Below, piece after piece: positions 56,464-64,000 of a DNA stretch of 64,000 nt. Positions within the stretch are counted from its first letter, which is position 1. The number at the start of each line of letters is the position of its first letter. Origin of the DNA: Helopsaltes ochotensis (taxonomy: Eukaryota > Chordata > Aves > Passeriformes > Locustellidae). A program made the translations under genes and the position numbers. The notes under the pieces are model-generated. The model had not been told where the DNA came from, made no database searches, and worked only from the letters and a program-made list of their open reading frames with translations. The stretch is from NCBI GenBank assembly GCA_013400155.1, contig VXBM01000774.1, forward strand, positions 167,912 through 231,911. Reading direction: 5' to 3'.

Positions 56464-59400
56464 CTGAAAATGCTTCTCCAGCTGATAAAAGCTCATTGGG
56501 GAGCAGGGAGTAAAGGGCTGAAGTTGTGGTTAGGGGCTGGTGGGAGCAGCACAGCACAGCCCCACTGTTGCTTCACTGCTACTCGTGGCTGAGCCCTGGA
56601 TCTCCTCTGAGGGTGCCCCACACTGCTGGGCTGGTCCTGGGGGCAGTTCCCTGCTGTTGTTCTACATCAAAGAGGAAAACCAGGCCCTCATTCCATCACT
56701 GGCTCCTCCTTGGGTGTCTGAAGGGCTCCAACCCCACATGGCACCTCCTGTTCCTCACCACAGGAAGCCTCATCCAAGGGCCTTCACATCACGGATGCCT
56801 CTGGCAGAGGCACCAAGCAAGACATCCTGTGGAACACCCTGACCCTTCTGGGCATCAGAAACAGGTATTCCTAGGCGTCGCTTGAAGGGATTTAATACCT
56901 ACAGCTCGAGGAGTCGCTGTTTGTTTTGGTGTTTGAAAGGATTAAAAATAATCACGGCAGTGTTCCTTGAAAGACAGTTTGTAGAGTTGGACAGTTTCCC
57001 AGTAAGAGGCAGTCCCCAAGGGTCATTTGCAAAGATAATATTTTTAATTTGATTAACCAATGGTAGCAGTGAGCAGGACTCACATGTGCCTCAGTAGCAG
57101 GATGGAATCTGGGAGCAGAATTTGGTGGTACAAGCAATGAGATGTAGTGAGGAGCATTCCACAGAGAGCTGAGCAGTTCTCTTGGGGCTTTGCTGGTCAG
57201 AAAACAACTCAAGAGAGCCCAAATTACCCTGGGGATGGATGAAGTAAGGATTTTCCCCTGGAGCTGCCAAGGGCAGGGCTAAATGCTGACTGGTTTTCTG
57301 ATCCCTGCATTCATGGGAAGTTGTTTTAGACTTTACTGCACTGGTATCAGGATCAAACAAACTTTGGGAACAGCGTGGTCAGGTTCTGCCAGGAAAATGG
57401 GAGGCTGGAGGGGAATTTTGTGTGTTTCTTGGGGTAGATACCGATGAGAGGGAAGGGCTGCTCATCTCCAAGTAGGAATATTTGGGGAACTGGAAAAAAA
57501 ATCCCGTCATCAGAAATGAGATCCCAGATGGGCCACTTCAACAGGGTCAAAAATCTGTCCTTGTTTGGAGGTGACTCCTCTTTACCAATGGGAAAGCAAA
57601 ACGTTCTCAGGAGAGCAGAGAGCAGCTCTCCCCTGCTGGGGGTTTGGGCACAGGATGCCAAGGGAGTACCCAAAGTCACTCAGGGACCACCTGCAACCCC
57701 TGGTTTCACTGTGGATCTCACCAGCCACGGTCAGAAGAGAAGAAACCTCAGAGAAAATTATTTCTCCTCCTCAGAATGGGGTCAAAACGCCCTTTCCTGG
57801 TTTGATGGGTAATGAGGAGGACAGGGGAAGGGGCATTTGCCATCCCCAGCCAGTCAGAGATTTGGAAGTGGCTCCTGGAGATAAAAAAAGGCTGGGATGC
57901 CCTGCTGTGACTCCCTTGGGTGCTGGAAATGCGGCACTGCTCACAAATTCCCGTTCCTGTGGGATGAATAGCTGCCTCATTATAACAACATGGCTTCTGT
58001 GGCCTTGGGGCAGCACGGCCTCAGGATGGGAGAGAGGAGGGCTGGATTTTCTTCCCACCTCCATCTGTGTGGTCCAGGGTGGGTCAGTGAATGGCCTCGT
58101 GCCTCAGTTTCCCCCCTCTCAAGCCAGCAATGCACTCATCCTGCTGACAGTCCCAGCCATAAATATTATCTCACAAGCAGCTGCTCTTGAAAAAAAAAAA
58201 TCTTTTATTGCTTCCCGTTAAGCTGATGACTGTTAATGAGGAGAATTAAATTCACTGCCCCGTTGCCATTAGACAAATATGTGCTCCATCTCCATCCCAA
58301 AACCCCACTGTAAATAGCTGTGGAGGAGTGGGATAAACATCGTCCTTCCCAGGGCAGGGCCCAGCAGCAGCAATGAGCAAACACAGGTGTGGAAGATTTG
58401 TAAGCTTTAAGGGAGATCGGGGATATTTGGGAATCAAATCTGGTTTTGGTTAGGAGCATCTCCTGCGGGGAAGAAAGTCCCAAACCACCAGGGCCAGGCC
58501 CCACAGCCGGGGCGGTGACGGCTGTCTGCAGCTGCAGGCTGGACGTGGCGCTGGGAATGGGGTGGTGGCAGCATCCCAGACCCTGGGGACAACCAGGGGA
58601 CAGCGATCCTGACACTGTGCCCTCACCCCATCATTTTGCCGTGTGGCATCCCCAGATCCCTGCTTGATCCGAAGCCCCGTGTGGAGAAACCCAGGTCAGC
58701 TCCTCTTGGGTTCAGTTTGTAATTGGGGCTAAGCTGGCTGCTTTCCGTGGCTTTCCCTTCTGTCTCTCCCCTTTCCTTTTGAAGGTGGAGGTTTTCTGTG
58801 GCTGGGAGGTGTTAATGCTCCCAGAAAAGCAAGGGAAACACGAGTGGACGTTTTCTGTTTTGGGGGCAGATGTGATTGGTTTGGGTGGGCCTGATCCAGA
58901 GGCCATGTGAGTGATGACTGGGAGTGTTTTCTCTTGGAATGTGTCATTTGTGGAGCAAAATGTGACATCTAGGACAGCCACCTGCTCTTTGGGGGCCAGG
59001 ATCTCCCTTCCCTTCTCTCAGCCCTGCTCTGGCACCGTAGCAGGAGGTTTGACTTCACTGCAGTTAATTTTTCCTGAAGGATCCTTGACACCAAGCTCGG
59101 CCCATCCAGCAATTAATGCCACCCAAATGAGATTGCGGGATAGAGAGTTTTTCCATCCTAAATGAGGTCCCTGATGCAGAGATGGGACAGTCTGCCCTGC
59201 ATCCACTCTCATGAGCCGTGTTTGTCCCTGCCACTTCGCAACGCAGAGGACAACAGGATGTTTTGCACAGAGCCCATGGCATCCTGCACGCATCCGCTGC
59301 TCTCCGTTTATCTTGTTCTGGACAACTCATTTCAGACTCAGCAAAACCAGGAGCAGGGATGGACTAAGTATTTCCTGGCCTTGCTCTTGCGTGAGGACAC

Positions 59401-60975
59401 AGGGCTCTTCCCTTTGCTCCCTGGAAGAGGCACAGCCAGGCCAAGCAAGTGCAAGAATCTGCCACAAAAATGCTGCTGAATTTTCTTCTGTCCCCGCCTT
59501 GGAGGAGTCAGCACTTGGTGGACAAATTTGCCACGAGAAGCTGGTGGGACTCCATCATTCCCATGTTCCCTGAGGCTTGTGGATGACATTTCCCATCTGC
59601 TGGGAACTTGGAGTGAGAAGCATCTCCAAATGCTGGGGTTTCTGCCCTGCTTTGGAGTTCACCATCTCTGTGGCAGGCAAAGAAGAGTGAGGCCACCGAG
59701 AGGATGTCCCACAGAGCTGGGCCCTTTCTCCAGGACCGTGTGTCTGAAATCTCTCCCTCAATATTCCAAACTTCTCTGCTCTCCTGACAGGGCAGGACTT
59801 GCCTCTTGAGCAAGAGGAAAATGCATGGCCTTGTGTCACCTCAATGCCACAAAGCTCCAGTGACTCCCAAGGCTCCAAGCCCTGTTTGCAGCCTGGAGCT
59901 GAACCTCTCCAAAACTATTGGCAAGGTCTCCATCCACAGCTCCTGCACCTGCAGGTGAAAGGCTGTGGCACCTCAGGGCTGCAACAGCCCCAAAAATCCC
60001 CACTGCGGCTTCTGGGATCACACCACGCTTTGGGCTCAGGTGTCCCAAAGAGATTGTGGCTGGCTGGGGGGAGATATGGAATCTCCTGGATCTGTGGTGG
60101 GGCTGCTCTCCACGGTGAACACCTGCATGTCTTGGCAAAACAGGCCCTGCGGCCTGGCACAACTTTCTGCTGAATATTTTGGCTGGATCCATGAACTTGT
60201 GCGGCTTTTGTGGCATGGAAACTGCCTCTAATTTATGCTGAATACAGCCCCATATATTAAACTGACAGTTCCAGAGCATTATAACATCATTCAGTCCTTT
60301 GAAAACAATTTCAAGCCACAGGGTAATTGTTTAATGATCAGTAGAAAAGTCCCACATTAAGCCCACAAATAAGGGAAAAAAAAAATCTAAACGATACCCC
60401 CCCAGCCTCCAGCAACCTGAAACCCAAGACCTGTCACACCTGTGGCACACCAGTGGCTTGGAATTGCAAAGGAAGTGCTGGCTCCTGGGGAAACTGCAGT
60501 GTGAGGTCCCAGCATCCCAGCCCAGGGATGAGACTGGGTGCAATTTGAGGAAGATGCATTCAGAGATGAGATTTAGGAGTGAGCAGCCTGGATGGCTTTG
60601 CTGCCTCGTTCTCTCCCTTCACCTTGCGCTGTGAGGAGTATCCATATGGCATTCACCCTGCCCCAGTGCCCAAAGTGCTCCTCAGCTTCCACAAATCCAG
60701 AGAAAATATTGTTAGTACTGCAACAGCAGCCGAAGGATGCCCCAGGAAGCCAACAGAGATCCAGGTTTTTTCTTTTAGAGCCCTCTTGAATATATCTTGA
60801 GTGATGGCATTTTCTCCCCAGGGGAAGATCCTAAGTTTCCTGAGGCCGTTTCCTATGCATCCAAGCAACGAGAAGACTCAGGTGTGTGAATAATCTGTAA
60901 GGACTTGCTGGACATCCATCTGTTTGGCGTGGGTATCTTTCTGCTGCTTGGGAACCCCTCCCTTCAAGATCTGGG
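56464..60975. other. downstream intergenic DNA, no gene recognised
   Basis: Several open frames of 80-218 codons occur on both strands in this GC-moderate DNA, but none shows a domain, repeat of motifs or credible exon boundaries. Unique AT-rich patches with TAAT cores occur at about 57020-57065, 58150-58275 and 60235-60350. Confidence 0.45.
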
Positions 60976-61424
60976 TTTGGTTTTGGGCCCTTCGTGACAA
61001 GAGTGAGGGGCTGGAGCGTGTCCAGAGAAGGGAACAGAGCTGGGGAAGGGTCTGGAGCACCAGAAGGGAGCTGGGGGAGCTCAGTCTGGAGCAAAGGAGG
61101 CTCAGGGGGCCCTTGTGGCTCTGCACAACTCCCTGACAGGAGGGGACAGCCCGGGGGTCGGGCTCTGCTCCAGGGAACAGGGACAGGAGGAGAGGGAATG
61201 GCCTCAGGCTGGGCCAGGGGAAGTTTAGATTGGATATTGGGGAAAATTTCTGCCTGAATGGTTGTCCAGCCCTGGCACAGCCGCCCAGGAGTCCCCTTCT
61301 CCGGAGGGATTTAAAAGCCATGTGCATGTGGCACTTGGGGACATGGCTTAGCAGTGGCTTTGGCAGTGCTGCGGGAATAGCTGGACTTGATCTTAGGGGT
61401 CTTTTCCAGCCTGAAAGATTCTGA
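60976..61424 (+). mobile_element. CR1 LINE 3' region (about 450 bases)
   Basis: TTGGTTTTGGGCCCTTCG, GGGGCTGGAGCGTGTCCAGA, GGGAATGGCCTCAGGCTGGG, AGATTGGATATTGGGGAAAA and TTCCAGCCTGAAAGATTCTG. It is well preserved and extends further 5' than most copies. Confidence 0.95.
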
Positions 61425-63427
61425 GCTCTCCCCAGAGGACTGAGCTGTGCCCGAGCTCTAAGAATCCCGACGGTGTCACCTCCCATCCCGCGGCTCAGCC
61501 CCGCCGTCCCTCCCTCCTGCGCTGGGTTTTCTCTCCCTTTTCCCGAGCCGGCTGCAGGTTGTGCTTTCCCTGCGCTGGTTTTATCTGCGCTGGTAGCAGC
61601 CATCCCCACCACGCAGGATTTATTTACATTGAAGGGTAAGTGGGAGGCTGTAATTGGGATGGGATTTGAAGAGGTCAGGAGGAGCCTGTGCGGGAAAAGT
61701 GCAAATGAGGGAGGGCTGGGAGTTTCCTCAGTCGTTACGCACAGATCATTCCAGCTTCCACTCCGTGCCATTAGCTGGGGGTAAACGCGCTGTCCAGGGA
61801 CATGTGTATATACATTAATGGGGTTTTTTAAACAGACCATCAGTAATGAGCTGTTAATGTTTTCCAAGTGCTCGTTCAATCCCGTGCTCTGATTTCCGTC
61901 GGCTGCAGGGGAAGAGTTTCGGATCCCTCGGTGCCTGGGCAGGGGTGCGGATCCCTTTCCAGGCTCCAGGTCCCTGCTCAGCCCCGGCCCCTCCCGGGCT
62001 CTGTCCCTGCCCTTCTCGGTCCCTCCAGCGCTGTCACAAGCCCCAGCTCAGCCCCACGCACACAGGTTGGCCCTGCAGCGGGCTGGCGTGACGGGTGCGG
62101 GCTCGGCCAGGAGGAAGGTGTAGGATGAAAATCCAAGGAATCGCCTTTCCAGGAAACCTGGTTAAATCACCGGCTTGAAAGCTCGTGGCCTCAGGCGCAC
62201 TCAGGAAAACAAGAGCTAAGTCACTACACCCCCTTCCCTCCCACCCCTGGCTCATCTCTGGGGCACCCTTGGGAGGCCGCTTGAAGAATCGCACCAGTGA
62301 TAGAATCAGTAATTGAGGAAACTGATGCAAACGTGATGTCCCAAAAGGTTGTGTGGGAAGCAGATTTGGGAGGGATGCTCAGATAAGTGGAATTTTTTTG
62401 CTTTTGTGCCTTTCTTGAGCAACATCATGAGACCCAAGGGCTTCCTGTTTATTTGTTCGGCGCTCACTGCTGTGTTACACACGTAGGAGATCACAAACCC
62501 CATTGTTCTGAGGACAGGTGAGGTGGAAATAAAGGCTGCTGTTTAGGCTGGGGCATTTTGGCTGGTGCCGAGCATCTTGTCTTGTGACTGTTCTCACGCA
62601 TCGGCGAAGTGAGCACAAACACACCCTGCAAACATCTGGAAGGAAGATGCCTCAGCTGTGCCGAGCGGGACCGACAACAACAACAACACAGAGCAGCCCC
62701 AAAGCTGCTCTGCGCCGGGCCAGGTAGCAGAGAGGCCCCTCCAGTGGGCTCTGGGTGGATCTGTGGCACAAGGCAGAGGCAGAAACGGCTTTGTGCCACC
62801 CTTGCTCTGGGTTTGGCCGGCGTGGAATGTCTGTAGTAAAGCTGGGGAGCTGGAGTGGACGGCGCTGTACGAAAACCAGCCGGATTCCAGCGTGTCATCC
62901 GCATCTGTTCCCCCCGGGGAGGTTTGCATCCAACTGTTCTCCCAAACCAGCCCACCACACGGCCTCCTCTCGCTGCAAAAATGTGCTCAGATGACTTAAC
63001 TTGATGACTTTGCTGAGTTGAACGGTGTCCAGTAGCTCAGCCACGTGTTTGGAGAGGGAAGAGCTTTCCAGAGGAAGCTGTTTGCCCATCGAACCCAAAC
63101 AACTTTCCATTGCTGATGGGGGTACAGGAAAGGCTGAGTGCCCTCTGCAGGGTACCCACAGCTTCATTCCTACAGAGCTTGGCAAGGGAAGCAAAATCCA
63201 GTCATCCAGCTCTTTCCCACATTTTTCCAGCTGTTGGACAACCAGCAGTGGGAAGCTGTGGCGAGTCAAGAAGGACCTGCAGGAAGCTTTTGCAGGGCTG
63301 CTCTTGCTTGGCTGTCACCCAGGGATGCCAACAGGGCTGGGCTCTGAATGTCTGGGAATTCTTCCCCTTCTCAGCAGTGAGGGGACTCCTCTGTCTCTCC
63401 CTGGTGGATCACAAGTGGTGATGCTTG
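61425..63427. other. downstream intergenic DNA, partly GC-rich
   Basis: A GC-rich patch at 61460-61560, an AT-rich TAAT-cluster at 61780-61890 and another GC-rich patch at 61900-62120. A short (CAA)n run lies near 62674-62690. No exon recognised. Confidence 0.45.
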
Positions 63428-63690
63428 CTAGGACAAGGGTTAATGGTTTTAAACTGAAAATAGATTCAGGCTGGATACACGGAAGAAATTTTTTAGGATG
63501 AGGGCAGTAAGGCCCTGGCACAGGGTGTCCAGAGAAGCTGTGGCTGCCCCTGGATCCCTGGCAGTGTCCAAGGCCAGGCTGGATGGGGCTTGGAGCAATC
63601 TGGGATAGTGGAAGGTGTCCCTGCCCATAGCAGGGGGTGGAAAAAGGTGGCCTTTAAAGGTCCCTTCCAAGCCAAACCATCCTACGAGTC
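63428..63690 (+). mobile_element. CR1 3' fragment
   Basis: GGACAAGGGTTAATGGTTTT, CTGGATCCCTGGCAGTGTCC, TGGAAGGTGTCCCTGCCCAT and GGTCCCTTCCAAGCCAAACC. Sense orientation with a diverged tail. Confidence 0.95.
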
Positions 63691-63791
63691 TGTTGTTTGT
63701 CTGAGGAAAGAAGGAATGGATGGGCTGGTTCAGTGTCCTGGGGCTGGGAAGGATAAAATCCTTTAGGATCTGAAAATATGTAGCTACAAAT

Positions 63792-64000
63792 NNNNNNNNN
63801 NNNNNNNNNNNNNNNNNNNNNNNNNNNNNNNNNNNNNNNNNNNNNNNNNNNNNNNNNNNNNNNNNNNNNNNNNNNNNNNNNNNNNNNNNNNNNNNNNNNN
63901 NNNNNNNNNNNNNNNNNNNNNNNNNNNNNNNNNNNNNNNNNNNNNNNNNNNNNNNNNNNNNNNNNNNNNNNNNNNNNNNNNNNNNNNNNNNNNNNNNNNN
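63792..64000. other. assembly gap reaching the window end (209+ N)
   Basis: All bases are N from 63792 to the end of the window. Nothing can be said about content. Confidence 0.99.

Noticed and set aside
57565..58221. 218-codon frame on the + strand
   Set aside because: No domain, no conserved motif and no matching splice sites; GC-moderate DNA yields frames this long by chance.
60878..61879. 333-codon frame on the - strand
   Set aside because: It runs antisense through the CR1 copy at 60976-61424 and has no recognisable domain.

Overview
The window is a stretch of vertebrate nuclear DNA, almost certainly from a bird. It has one recognisable protein-coding gene, BMP4, at 47948-50161 on the + strand. 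About twenty 5'-truncated LINE fragments share the 3' end typical of the CR1 family that dominates avian genomes (the GGTTTGGGTTGGAAGGGACC type motif and its complement). The single coding intron is compact (1 kb) and the second coding exon is very GC-rich, both usual for birds. I cannot name the species or order.

Layout. 1-46.2 kb is a gene desert upstream of BMP4. It holds CR1 fragments, a few simple repeats, at least five relics of an old palindromic repeat family, and several unique blocks rich in homeodomain-type TAAT cores that look like enhancer candidates. 46.3-47.94 kb is the GC/CpG-rich BMP4 promoter side, but 845 bases (46912-47756) are unsequenced, so the 5' non-coding exon(s) and transcription start are not visible. 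47.94-50.16 kb is the coding part: exon 47948-48317, intron 48318-49319, exon 49320-50161. Together they encode an intact 403-residue preproprotein with signal peptide, prodomain, two basic cleavage sites and a seven-cysteine TGF-beta domain. The 3' UTR follows, ending near 50.38 kb with ATTAAA and AATAAA signals inside a block that I recognise as nearly unchanged between birds and mammals. 50.4-63.8 kb is downstream non-coding DNA with more CR1 copies and a few enhancer-like patches. The last 209 bases (63792-64000) are unsequenced.

How it works together. BMP4 is known in vertebrates to lie in a large gene desert controlled by distant enhancers, and this window fits that picture: one gene, no neighbouring gene within 46 kb upstream or 13 kb downstream, and almost no LINE insertions between 43 and 54.9 kb. 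I found no new protein system. The most interesting signals are non-coding: a low-GC, synonymous-site-conserved patch in the coding exon over the upstream convertase site; a hairpin in the conserved 3' UTR; isolated CpG clusters in the desert; palindromic repeat relics; and a 108-base inverted repeat at 3.7 kb.
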